From NCBI GenBank assembly GCA_002914845.1, contig JXTC01000088.1, positions 776,035 to 840,034 on the forward strand: DNA of 64,000 nt, read 5' to 3'. Both the position numbers and the translations under genes were made by a program. The DNA is from Trema orientale (taxonomy: Eukaryota > Streptophyta > Magnoliopsida > Rosales > Cannabaceae). Positions 23,101 through 34,341 of the stretch are shown piece after piece. Below the pieces are notes generated by a model that made no database searches, was not told where the DNA came from, and saw only the letters and a list, made by a program, of their open reading frames with translations. The stretch's first letter is position 1. The number at the start of each line of letters is the position of its first letter.

Positions 23101-23975
23101 GATTCTGAATGACTCCTTCAAGAACCGCTGGGCACTATTGGGTATCAGACATGAAAAGGGATTGAAATTTCTGGCCGAAAACTTCCCCAATTTGTTGTCT
23201 ATCATCAAGCCAGTTTCCAGAGTCATCTTTGATGAAATCAATTCAGTTTCGGTACCTCCTGATTTCCGTGGAGAGGAAGAAGAACTTCATTGTCCTGTCT
23301 CCTTCAGCTAGCCATTTAATTCTCGATTTTTGCTTCCAATGAATTTCTTCTCGCGGTATAAGCTTATTAATTTCGGATTTAGTTTGTAACTCTCGGGCTA
23401 GTGTCGTTTCGGAAAGAGCTCCATAAGAATTCTCTCTAGTTCCTATTTCTTACTGTTTATGTTTGACTTCAGCTGCCCAAATTGGGATCGGTTCCATTCT
23501 GCCAGTGCTTTCTTAGTCATATGAACTTTTTTCTTAAATATAGTTCCAGGGATATTATGAGTCACCGAGTTCCATGCTTTCTTAACAACCCAATGAGTTC
23601 TAATATCCCTAGCCCACATGTTTTCAAACTTGAAGCCCTTGGGCTTTGTATCTTGTAATCTTAGGGAATCAAAGATAATGGGGTGATGGTCAGAAACAGA
23701 GTCAGCCACCTCTCAGACATATGACCTAGGGAAAAGTTTGCACCATTCCCTATTTGCCACAGCCCTATCTAACCTAGCACGAATAAGGGCAAGGCCTCCT
23801 CGGTTATTACCAATTGTATTTCAACCCATGTGCCCCTAAATCAATCATGCCAACTCTATTTAAGTTCACCCTCATTGCTGCAGAGCTACTAGAACCTCTT
23901 TTAACCCTGGCTCCCTTCTAGTAATCGTCATCAGAAAGAGTGCCATTGAGGTCTCCCAAAAGTAAGCAAGGTCCG
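20120..23975 (-). pseudogene. Degenerate, 5'-truncated LINE (non-LTR retrotransposon)
   Basis: Read on the minus strand, pieces appear in the order expected of a plant L1-type ORF2: the C-terminal part of an endonuclease (GDLNGTL near 23950; then 23443-23709), reverse transcriptase (22532-22783, with QIAFVKGRHI and LKLDMEKAYDQLDW, and the catalytic FADD near 22300), a zf-RVT region (about 21154-21544, WYWAPTQVGHFSVKSVY) and an RNase H-like end (20364-20640, IIIESDSKVIVNLLKK). Many stops and shifts separate these pieces, so no functional protein is made. The N-terminal endonuclease and ORF1 are missing, as is usual for 5' truncation. A run of nine A on the minus strand at about 20122 is probably the 3' tail. 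I found no convincing target duplication. Confidence 0.85.
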
Positions 23976-24115
23976 ATACTATAACTAAGTGATGACAATA
24001 ACATTCATGATGTCATAAATTGTTAATACTCTTAAAAATAAGGTATAAGTAAATACATGTTACGTGTAGTTAAAAAGACCATTTAAAATATATATATATA
24101 TAGAGTTTAAGAATG

Positions 24116-24161
<46 letters not shown>

Positions 24162-24351
24162 GTATTATCCCAAAAATCCTCAATTTTAACTAAAAATGAT
24201 ATTATTGTCACTAATTATTAATTCATTAATTTTTTGAACAATTATTTTGTTCAAGAAATAAATGGTCACAATTTAAGAAATTTAGGACCTTTAGTTTCGC
24301 AAAATCTGGATTGTTTTTGTATATATGTTAAAAATTATCTTATTTTCCAGA
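23976..24351. other. AT-rich spacer with (ATT)n microsatellite
   Basis: Apart from the microsatellite at 24118-24160 nothing was recognised. Confidence 0.5.
24118..24160. repeat. (TAT)n microsatellite
   Basis: About 14 uninterrupted trinucleotide units; likely polymorphic between individuals. Confidence 0.9.
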
Positions 24352-25043
24352 CAGAGCCGGCTCTGAGGAGTCGGGGGTGGCAAAAATTTAATACAATTCC
24401 TATTTAAACTTTAATCTCCTAGCAAAAGTTTTATATGCATTTATTTCTTTTTATAATTTTTTTAAATGTTTCTTTATAAGGTTAATAGTTATGAGAAATT
24501 GGACATCAATTAACCGATATTTTTTATATTCTTCAATAACAAGACCATTCTTAATTGTAATACATTATGATATTAAAACATAAAAAGATTGCATCATAGT
24601 TAATATTCCTTCATTGAAGCCTCATAACAATAGTAAAGTAGTACTGTATTGAATGTAAAAATATGTATAATTATAAGAAGAATTATTAAATAATAGAGAC
24701 CATGATGAATTTGAAACTATAGTTCTCCATATAAACAAAAGTAGATTGTTAAGTATAAAACTAGTTAGATAAGATTGAAATCATTTTAGAATTATATTTG
24801 TATTTCCTTATATATATAATCTCCAATAAGGCTTGATTTTTAAAACTGTAATTACCGATGAAACTTATATATATGGGGTCTTGATAAGTACAACTTCTCG
24901 TTAAAATAAATTATAAACGTATTTTTCATTGCATATTAAGAAAAAAAATAGCTTTATATAGTACAGACCGAAAAATTGGGCCTCTCCCAGCTGAAGGGGC
25001 ATTAGGTGAGTGCCTTATTCGACTAGCCCTTGAGTCGGCACTG
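24352..25043. mobile_element. Non-autonomous hAT-like element
   Basis: A 692-bp element with ends CAGAGCCGGCTC and, inverted, CAGTGCCGACTC (10 of 12 identical). The flanks TTTCCAGA (24344-24351) and TTTCCAAG (25044-25051) share TTTCCA and look like an aged 8-bp target duplication. CAG-G-GCCGGC ends with 8-bp duplications are typical of the hAT superfamily in plants. No transposase coding is left. Confidence 0.75.
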
Positions 25044-25115
25044 TTTCCAAGAGCTTTAGTAAGTTAATCCCATTATTAACTAGAAATTAGATAAAAAGAA
25101 TAGGATTAAGGTATG

Positions 25116-25939
25116 TGTTGGTGTGGATTTTAGTCCGTGAACCAATGCGCGCCACGCGTCCTGGAGTGGTTCTTCCTCAAGAGGAGCCAAAACCTAGATT
25201 TGATGTAGGTGTGGTCCGTACAACCTTGAAAAAAGTCATGTCTGGACTTTTCACCAACTAGTAATGGGTGGTACCGGTGTGGTACCTGCCAAATCTCTTC
25301 ATCAGAAAGGTAGTTAGTAGCATATCAGATGGAGTACTCAATGGAGTACTCAATGGAATAGTGAACCAATAATAAATGGACGATGATGAGAGAAAAAAAA
25401 GTCAAAAGGGGATAAATAGGGTTTTAGGGATTTGTGGCGGCTTACCTTCTTCAGGTGATTATGAGGGTATTTATAGTGGCTTCGTGGTCCCCTAAAAGTT
25501 AGGGTTGACATCCACGTGTCCCTGAAAAGATAAAAAAGAATTTCACCTACCCGCTTGTACGGACGCGAGTATGTGATTGGGCCAGGTGTCGGCTCCTCCT
25601 GGGTTCGCATCCTGTATCCATCCTATTGGCCGGGGTTATACCGCTATATTGATGGTCGGCTATTTCTTGGTTCTCTGGCCTTTTGCTTAAGGTTCGTGGT
25701 CAGCACGAAGCATAAAATTCGACCAAAGCGGCTTTCTTTCCTGGCGACCCAGATCGAGTCGTGGCCGGTTGGTTTCTTTTTTAGACTTGCTCGGCTATTC
25801 TCGGGTCGTAGCCTCAATATCTAATCTGCTCGGCCGTCTTGCAGGATACAATGTCATTTTTGGTCGATACCACGGCGTGTCGTTTTTAACATGACATACG
25901 TGTCGTTTTCCGATTTATTTGGGGAAATTACCACCAACA
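25116..25939. mobile_element. Solo LTR
   Basis: An 824-bp segment that starts TGTTGGTG and ends CACCAACA (ACCACCAACA), i.e. TG...CA with short inverted ends, and is flanked by an identical 5-bp duplication GTATG at 25111-25115 and 25940-25944. No internal retroelement genes adjoin it, so it is a solo LTR left by recombination between the two LTRs of an intact element. The parent family (gypsy or copia) cannot be told from the LTR alone. Confidence 0.85.
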
Positions 25940-25944
25940 GTATG

Positions 25945-26225
25945 GATTAAAATGTCATGACAATATCGACAAATATCGAAAAAAAAATATCGACATAAAT
26001 CGATATTGTCAAAATAATATCCGTATTTTGAAGTATCGACATCGATATTGAGTGGAAATATATTTTTCCTGTGTATTCGTGAAATATCTGTAAAATATTG
26101 ATAATGTCGAGGATTTGTCGATATCGATAAAATGTCAGTAAAAAATAAGTTAATATCGAAACATTTACGGATATTGTCGCGACAATGTCGTCGATATTTT
26201 GAAATATTGACAAAAATGTCTATTT
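25945..26225. repeat. ATATCGA-rich periodic tract
   Basis: ATCGA- or ATATCGA-like words, including reverse-complement forms such as TCGATAT, recur more than ten times in 270 bases at irregular spacing. It follows directly after the target duplication of the solo LTR. The open frame across it (25947-26213, minus) gives an Ile/Ser/Asp-biased peptide that simply reflects the repeat. The origin is unknown. Confidence 0.55.
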
Positions 26226-28668
26226 TTTTTCAAGTCATTTTTTATAATAAAAAATAATAGTAAAAAATATAAATAAATATAATGTTCTTTCCATATTATT
26301 TTTATTTATTTTCAATGTAATTTAGAACTATTTATAATTTGTAAAGTATTATATTAATATGAAATATATTAAATAAAATAGTATGATATGTACTCTGATT
26401 TTAAAATTGCTCTATGAAATGAAATTCGATGTTTCTGTATTATGTATGCATAGTCTTATATATTATAAATAAGAATTTATTTAAATAAAAATTAGTATAA
26501 ATAATGAAATGTCTCTTATTTTAACATTTTTTAGAATTTTTTTTGAAAATTTTGGGTTTTAGGATAAATTTTTGTAATTTTTCTGAATGTCACATTGTTA
26601 TAAAATTAAATATTCACATTTTAATACTTGGATTAAACCCCCCAAAAACGAATATTGGCCGTTTGATGTTTGCAAGCCGTATCATGGTACATCCATTCGT
26701 AGCGCAATCAGCGAGAGACTGTTCCACTGCGTGAATCCCCATAACATGATGGAGAAGAGTACGGCTTCCTTTTTCTTTTATTCAAACGCAGAAAAAAAAA
26801 AAAAAACAAAACAAAAAGTCAAAAAAGAAATTAGCCTTTGGCTATAATAGGGCCCACAAAGGCACTCCTTTCGCTTACACAAACGCCTGTCGCTTTAACA
26901 CGTCGAATCAGCACCCCGTTAAAAGAGAGATTCTTATTCTGGCCCACCTCACCAATTAAATTATGTGGGACCAGCTTGCCCTAGGGTTATGATTTGCCAT
27001 GTCAGATCAGATGACCGTTCCATGCATGCCACATAGGAATGTGGGATCGTGGGGGTCCACATCTGTTAATGCGAGAGTGTCGCAATTATGGCAAGAGGCA
27101 TTGGATTCCCTACGGGCTATAGCTCTCTCTTCTTTTCATGCTTCACGTATCGAAGCTGAAAATTTTGACTACAAAATGTTTATTACATTAGAGCACTTGG
27201 AATAATAACATAAGAGTCCCCTTTTAATCCGTTGGATCTGTGGACCCACACATGTTAACGGTGGAGCAGGATTAGCAAGTGTGAATTCTTGAATTGCGAA
27301 TGTTACTTAACAAAATTGCTTTTGCTTTCTGCTAATCTTGGAGGGGTTTCACCAAACTAGTTCTCTACACTTACAAATCTTAAAGTTTATTTTCTAATTC
27401 ACATCCTCATAACTAAGGATGACAATTTAAAAGTTTACTCGTTTAATCATAATGTGGGTAATGTGTACCCTCATTTAGTGGACAAATTTGGGACATGAAT
27501 GGGAATATGAATGTGTCTACGAGTACCAATATGGGTACAAACTTAGATACAAGTCCATTTAATGCGGATAAGCTATTTTAATGGGCGAGTAATATCTTAA
27601 AACAATTTTTTTCAACAAATTCCTTTTATTTCTTATTTGACCTCATTAAAAATTTTAATTTAGTTGTTTCTTTAATCCTTGTTTAATACCATATACTAAT
27701 TTTATATTTTTTTATTAATTTTTTTTAATCATTTTTTTACCTTTTTAGATTTTTCTATTCCCTAACACGTATAAAAAAAATTGTTTGTTTCTTAAAATTT
27801 ATTATTAACAACTAGCAATTGTGACGTTATATTATATTAGGTCACGTTTAAAATTTTAAAAAATAAGTTTTACCTTGAATACTTGCATGTGAACTTTGGA
27901 TGTGTTTTCTCTCGGTGGAATTGTCTTAATGTTTTATATTTTTACTTTTTTAAGTTTTGTAATTTATATATTTAATTAAGAACTTATGAATTTAAACATA
28001 TCTATATTATGTTGGTGACATGTCATTGTTCCTCAAACTTTTATATTATGCCCACTTTTAAGTTGATTTCTCACTCTGCCGCTATTTGCATGAGGTATTA
28101 TTTTCATCATTGATGGACAGTATCATAAGTTCATAACCTGCATTTTAATTTTTCACAAGCAAAATGAGTCATTAACTCATTATATTATAATTGATATATT
28201 GAGTCTTAAAAACAAATTTTAATGGCTCAGACGAAAACAAAATTTGAGAAATCATATACTTTTTTTAAAAAAAATTAAAAAGGGAGAATCTTCACTTCTA
28301 TCAAAACAGTGGAGCTCTGTAAAATCTTTTAGCTTATGTTTTTTTCACCGTGATGGCGTGATTAATTAATACGGTTAGACTGTTAGAAAGCAAATGATTT
28401 GGGTTGGGTCCATACCACACGATTGCAGGAACCAATATTCAACGCACCGTCTCGAAATGAAATTGAGCCACTCTCTTATTGCCGCCAATTTTAGCAAATA
28501 GAAGTAATGAAATCATAGCTAGAAACTAAAGTATGTTCTCTTTTATTTCAAACCTCGTGAAAAGTGACAAAAATTTTCCTCTACATTCATTCAGATTAAA
28601 GTTAAAACTTTTCAAAGAATATGATGGCATATTGGCTGTTGCCAGGAATATGTGTGTACACAATTTTA
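26226..28668. other. Intergenic DNA, no supportable gene
   Basis: Mostly AT-rich, with a less AT-rich stretch from about 26640 to 27330 in which I recognised no gene. Sequence at about 27415-27600, with GTGGGTA/GGGTACA words, resembles the left part of the element at 28669 and may be a relic of the same family. Confidence 0.4.
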
Positions 28669-29431
28669 GAGATGGCAATTATACCTGTTAATCTGTTTAT
28701 ATGTGGGTATCCGATTTTAATAGGGCAAATAATATTCTATTATTCGGTAAACGAGACGGGTACGGGTACTAAGTGAAAAATTCGATCCGGGTACGAGGCG
28801 GGTACGGGAATAAGGGTTCTCACACTGATTATTTATATACATAAAAAATAAAAAATATATATTAAGTATGGTTGCCAATCCAGTAGGTATTTTTTACCTA
28901 TTAGGTATATATATATTTTTTTACCTATGTGTAGGTATTTTTTTTTTAGCCGTTAGATCATCATCTAATGGTGATCCAATAGCTATAATGAAGTGCATAA
29001 AAAAACATACAAGATAAATTTTCATTGGCCAAATTGATACCTATGCATAGGTAAAAAAAAAAAATACCTACTGGATTGGTGCCCATTAAGTATATATATA
29101 ATTTATGTAAAATACATATAAATAAATATGTATATATAAAAATTATGTTGTATTATTGAAGTATTACTAATTTTAGTATATGACATTGTTATTAGATTTT
29201 TTTTTCTCTTTAAATTTATATTTCTTTTTATTTTTCAAATTATTTAAATAATATATATTTTTAATTTTTTACCGAGTATGGGTACCCGCCTATCTGTGCA
29301 AGTAACACCGAACCCGCCCTGCCCCGCCAACTTAAACGGATAAATAGAGCGAGTATAGGTTTATTTTTTTCTCATGGATACGAGGGCGAGATAGTCATAC
29401 CTGTCCCGAATCTGACCCGTTGTTATCCTTA
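28669..29431. mobile_element. Probable degenerate transposon with GGGTAC-rich ends, host of a nested MITE
   Basis: The left end (GATGGCAATTATACCTG) and right end both contain repeated GGGTACGGGTA / TACCCG and CCCGCC words, a pattern seen in dispersed plant DNA elements. The ends pair only weakly and I found no clear target duplication. A second element (28870-29084) is inserted in it. Superfamily is uncertain. Confidence 0.4.
28870..29084. mobile_element. Nested MITE with 9-bp target duplication
   Basis: A 215-bp element with long inverted ends sharing CCAATCCAGTAGGTATTTTT and flanked by identical 9-mers ATTAAGTAT (28861-28869 and 29085-29093). The 9-bp duplication points to the Mutator superfamily. 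It is unrelated in sequence to the seven-copy MITE family. It interrupts the older element at 28669-29431. Confidence 0.8.
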
Positions 29432-30574
29432 GTACATATTATAATATTTATGAATTGGTAAAAGCATACTCTTGGTAAAAGCATACACCACTATTCATGA
29501 GTGAGTAAATATAAAAAGTGAAATATTCAAGCTGTTTACGAATGAGACCAAGTTCCAAGTGTTACCACTTGATATGTTTATCTTGAAATGAAAAATCATA
29601 AGCTTCGATTTATGTGAGACTAAGGCTGAGAAACTACACACGTCTTGAGAATTATATATATATATATATGTTTGGCCATATTGCCAGAGTGGGCGCGAAC
29701 CTTGCAAAGTTCAAGAAAAGACGTAATGATCCACCATAAACTATAAGGTTACTAACATTGAAAAATAATTTTCCATTTATTTATTAGTAATAGTTAAACA
29801 TTGCGAGAACGACAATTCAAGACCTGTAATAGTCGTTCCTTTGGACCATCTAAAAGGTCGTGCATATATTAGTCAATTCGACTATATACTAATGTATGTA
29901 CGTTGAAATTAATAAAGCTTGTGTCACGGGAAAACATGTTGTTGATTTAAAGTTTGATATCATGTGCTGGCAAATGATAAATGTTTGTATTTATTTGGAA
30001 GAATAGTTTATCAGGTTTCTATATATGTGGATCAAGTACTATTCTGTTTTGGGTATCTAGCTCTAGTTGCTCAAAGTATTTGACTACCCAGTTTTCCATA
30101 TATTTCTCATACTGTATCACCACATGCAGGTGTTACTTGATAGAATGGAGATACCAAACAAATGAAACCGAGTATGGAGGAACCAATTATCCATAAGCCC
30201 ATTCTAGCAAAAAGAACCCATAAGGCATAAGCTATTCCAACTAGGGGTGTTGAAAAAACTGCTAAAGAGGGCTTTAATTAAAATATGAAAACAAATTTTC
30301 TTTTCATTATTTTTTTTTTCAAAAACACATTATTAAAGTGATATATAGTATAAAGAGTTGATATTTTTAATTTTAGTTGTCTTTTAAAAATAAAAAAAAT
30401 GAAAAAAACATAATAACGAATAAATTTCTATAAAAACTCATAAGGGCCAACCCCATCAACAGTAGGCCCCAACTCTAGTTGTGGACAAAGAAGTGGTTCG
30501 AGTTCAAATCAATAACAGGCCCAGATTTTGAAATGAAAGAAAGAAGAAACGGCCCGGAAAGAAGAAGGGGAAAT
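29432..30574. other. Intergenic DNA, nothing recognised
   Basis: Contains an (AT)n run at about 29655-29668. Open frames here are short and without domains. Confidence 0.4.
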
Positions 30575-30985
30575 TAGGCCTTTTTAGCCGAAAGGGCGAA
30601 TTTTGGATCATAGTCTGCAAAATGGTCGTTTTTCAAACACTGTTAACAAGTGGCCGAATTTTGAAAATTATTTACAAAAATAACCGTTTTCATATTTAGT
30701 ATAACAAAATATATTGATTTATTTTTTGAAAATTGATTCAGTTTTTAAAAATTTGATTTACTTTATTTAGTACATATATATATCAAAATATATCCATTTT
30801 TAAAAAAATTTATTTACTTTATCCAAAAAAAAAAAGAAAGATCAACTAAAATTTATCATAATAAAATTAAAAGTGGTCATTTATTAAATTGATGTAAAAA
30901 AGGGTCATTTGTGAAATTGATCTTTAAAAAAAGTTCATTTCTTACAAATACTAAGGCCCTTTTCTCCGGCTCAATTTAAGAATAT
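30575..30985. repeat. Dispersed repeat, family 3 (second copy)
   Basis: Begins with AGGCCTTTTTAGCCGAAAGG and CTGCAAAATGGTCGTTTTTC, which match in inverse orientation the repeat in the xylanase intron (11510-11770). The right side ends in GGCCCTTTTCTCC, a loose inverted partner of the left end, so the whole may be an inverted-repeat transposon of about 410 bp. No target duplication was resolved. Confidence 0.5.
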
Positions 30986-31851
30986 GTCCGTTTATGAAAC
31001 CTATATAATAGATTAATTTTTAATGTTTTATTAATATACTAGTGTATCAACTCATATCAGTATATCAATTATTATGTGTTAGAATATCAACTTTATATTA
31101 AGTTTTAGTTTTTTCTTTTTTTTTTTTTTTTTCATAAAGTGATATAAATATGCAAAAGCGGATACATTTTAGTATTTTTTTTCCCTTTTATAGAGTCAAC
31201 ATTTGGCAAAACTTTTTAACAAATTCGGTCACTTTTTAATGTGTTTGAAAAAGGTCAATTTCTTAATCTGAGTTCCCAATTCGGCAATTTGGCTAAGAAG
31301 ACCGGTAGGAAAATCCAGTTAATGAAAGAGACGGTCCAGCAAACCAAAACCCTTATGGCAGATTCAGTAATAAGTAGTGCTCATATGCGTACCTTCATTT
31401 TTACCTTCCCTTACATTTTCTTTTGCAATTAAAGCATTCAATAGTGCTTTTCATGTCTTAAATGGTTCAATAGTGCGTTTATACGAATTCTTTATTATTC
31501 TGTTTTAAAATAAACCTCGAGAATATTATTTTGGATTTAAATCAGCTGTTACAGTATCATACATAAATAAATAAAGTACAATATGAGTGTTCTGAGAATA
31601 AGCAAGGCAGCAACAAGAACCACTGCCAATGGCTAAAAAGAGTTCTCAAATCTCCTCCAACACTAAAACACCCTGACACCGCCATAACTGGCCCACTTGA
31701 AAGTGAAAACCATTAACCACGCTTAACACATCGCACTCCACTTGGATAATGTAGAGATTAATATCCAAACTATTCCCTACGAAAACCATTTTTTAAAGGC
31801 GGTTTTTGTGCTCAACCCCAATGTACTAATATAAGACCTACCTATAAACTT
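30986..31851. other. Intergenic DNA with a possible RNase H-like relic
   Basis: On the minus strand between about 31790 and 31590 a translation containing IIQVECDVLSVVNGFHFQV resembles the RNase H end of plant LINE-type elements; it is short and broken. A long T tract lies near 31116-31131. Confidence 0.35.
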
Positions 31852-32429
31852 GGGTTATGTTTGGTACATCGTATAAAAACTCTATATTGTATTAATTGAA
31901 CATAATACTATGTTTAGTTGTATTTTTGTATTGTATTATTTAATAAGACATCAAAATTTAATACAATTCGGAGAATATTGTGTAATACAGAATAAAAAAG
32001 TCTGTATTACTATATTACATAATTTTAACTTTAATGTAGTATTGTATAGTACTCACTCTCTTTACTTTTTCTGTTATTAATTTCTCTCTCATCCCTTTTC
32101 TCTCTCACATCGCTTTATCATTTTTCAAAAGTGGTATTTTTCTAAATAAATTTTCAAAAGTGGTATTTTTCTAAATATATATCTAAAAAAATAGTTTTTT
32201 CGAAAATAAATTTTTTAAAACTGGTAATTTTACAATGATATTTTCCTAAATATTTTTTGAAAATGGTATTTTTATAAGTAAAAATTTATATTTTTCAAAA
32301 TCAACTTTTTAATACAACATCTGAATACAAATGCAAACTAAATATAGTACTGTAATAGAAAAATACAATATAACGCATCACAATACAATACAATATAATA
32401 CAATACAATACAACGCACTAAACATGCCC
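31852..32429. mobile_element. Tourist-like (PIF/Harbinger) MITE candidate
   Basis: The ends GGGTTATGTTTGGTACATCG and, inverted, GGGCATGTTTAGTGCGTTG resemble the GGG(N)TGTTTGG ends of Tourist elements. The right part is a run of AATAC-type pentamers (ACAATACAATACAAT). The flanking trinucleotides (CTT and TTA) do not match, so the insertion site is decayed or the ends are off by a few bases. Confidence 0.55.
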
Positions 32430-32992
32430 TTAGAAGTGTATGACTACATAAATTTAAAGGTATGACCCCATTTCTATTATTGTATGCCCATAGAGTAGCT
32501 CGTCTTAAACATTGATATGAGAATCAGACTACTAGATGACAGCAATGTATGCGTATTTTTGCAATTAAGCGAAATAAATTTTTTCAAAAATTAAAATTTT
32601 CAACAATTTATTAACATAATCAGAATCAGACTAATTATGTGCGATTGTTGATAGATAAGTACAACTTCAATCCCAGGGGCAACTGCTACATTTAAAGAGC
32701 AATCTTCCCTTTTTTTTTTTTTTTTTTTTTTAAACTGTACTACTAGTAACGTGGAAAAGTCGCTTAGGGGGAATTATTAGGCTCTACAAGACGAGAAAAG
32801 ATAACAAAGAAACTACGTAACTGAAAAAGGAGTACCAATGAAATATCATAACAATTAAGTGTGCTTTATATAGTTAAATGGATACCTTATGCGTTTCTAT
32901 ATAATAGAACTTTCGATCCTGCAGTGGCAAATGTGAATCTTTTGCCCTCAAGGAGCATTTAAACTATAAAACGTTCCTCATTTTGTGAAATC
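32430..32992. other. Intergenic DNA, nothing recognised
   Basis: Contains a T tract of over 20 bases at about 32710-32731. Confidence 0.4.
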
Positions 32993-32995
32993 TAA

Positions 32996-33910
32996 GGAGC
33001 TGTTTGGTAACATTTTTATTTTTTGTTTTTTTAAATACAAAAATAAAAGTATTTTTTCTTTTTTATTTTTTGCATTTCAAAAACAAAAATGTGTTTGATA
33101 ACAACGTTGTACTTTTTGTTTTCTAAAATAAAAAAATAAATACATATTTGGTAACTAGCACTTTTTACTTTGGAAAGTGAAAATTAAAAAGAGAGTAATA
33201 AAGGAAAAAAGAAGGAAAAAATAGGAGAGAGAAAAAAGTGGAATTTATCTAAATAAATTTCATAAGTGGTATTTTTCAAAATAAAATTTTAAAACGTGAT
33301 ATTTTTCTAAATATTTTGGGATATTTTTGAAAAAAATTTACCAAATCTTACAATTATATTTTGAAAAATTCCACTTTTAAATTTTTATTTTGAAAAATAC
33401 AATTTTTAAAAATATTTAGAAAAAAATCACTTTTACATAAGGCTAGAGAGATAATAACAAGAGAAATAGCGTTGAGAGAGAAAATATTAAAGAGAAATTA
33501 CGATATGAGTCTAGATATATTTGAATTTTGATACTAGTATTTCTACATAATTATTTGAAAAAATTTTGAAAGTAAGAAATTTTTGTTTTCAAAATTTTAA
33601 AAATTTTGTTATCAAATTAAAAAAATGAAAAACAAAAGTAGTTTTACCAAACATACTTTTGGAAAATATTTCCACTTTTTTGATTAAAAAAACAAAAAAC
33701 TGTTTAAATAAAGGGGATGGCTACGGTAGGGGCGTCCCTACGTAGGGTCATGCCTTAATTATCGTTGGATGGGAATCTGTGGGGAATAACGGGAATCTGT
33801 GGAGAATCTATTTATATACAGATTCCCATCCAACGGTGAATAGACAGGGCCCTACGTAGGGGCGCTCCTACTGTAGACGCGCCCTTAAATAAATTGTTAC
33901 CAAACAAGCC
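32996..33910. mobile_element. Tourist-like MITE with TAA target duplication, interrupted by copy B
   Basis: The ends GGAGCTGTTTGGTAAC and, inverted, GGCTTGTTTGGTAAC pair well, and TAA flanks both sides (32993-32995, 33911-33913), the trinucleotide duplication of the PIF/Harbinger group. The interior is AT-rich and partly self-complementary. The Mutator-like MITE copy B (33713-33884) is inserted close to the right end, so this element is older than that insertion. Without the insertion it would be about 734 bp. Confidence 0.75.
33713..33884. mobile_element. Mutator-like MITE, copy B
   Basis: A 172-bp member of the seven-copy family with an identical 9-bp duplication TTAAATAAA at 33704-33712 and 33885-33893. 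It starts GGGGATGGCTACGGTAGGGG and ends GTAGACGCGCCC. It is nearly identical to the copies at 56358 and 56639, which suggests recent spread. Confidence 0.92.
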
Positions 33911-33913
33911 TAA

Positions 33914-34341
33914 ATGTTTCTTACTACAGCTGCAACTTTTGAGGTAAAAGCCATTAGATATAAAATTATGACTCTTACGTATGTGAATCAAAACCAAAAC
34001 AAAGAAACACAAAATTATATACAAAAGTGTTCTCGTGGCAATCGTGAAGTCTCGTACATTTGGCCGATCACTGCAAAATCCATTTGAGACCTAAATCCAG
34101 ATGCAAGGTCTTAGGAAGAGCCAGAAAGCTAGTTGAACAAGGCATAAACGGCATTGTTACTTGATAACAATCTTCACGAGCCTGAATTATGGTTTATGTG
34201 CCTGAAAGTAGTAGTATCCAGGCCAACGTTAGTCACAAAGTCCTTAAAAGTGCCTAAAATAGCAAAAATGCCACTACACTAGAGGCAGCAAGGGCCATAA
34301 AATAGCATATGAGGCAGACCTGTAGATGCAGCTCGACTTGG
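33914..34341. other. Flank of the second thaumatin-like gene
   Basis: Probably 3' untranslated region near 34341; nothing else recognised. Confidence 0.4.

Noticed and set aside
33812..34024. Small frame containing GASTVGAPLRRALSIHRWMGICI, and a similar one at 60512-60757
   Set aside because: Both peptides share sequence only because they read through copies of the same MITE.
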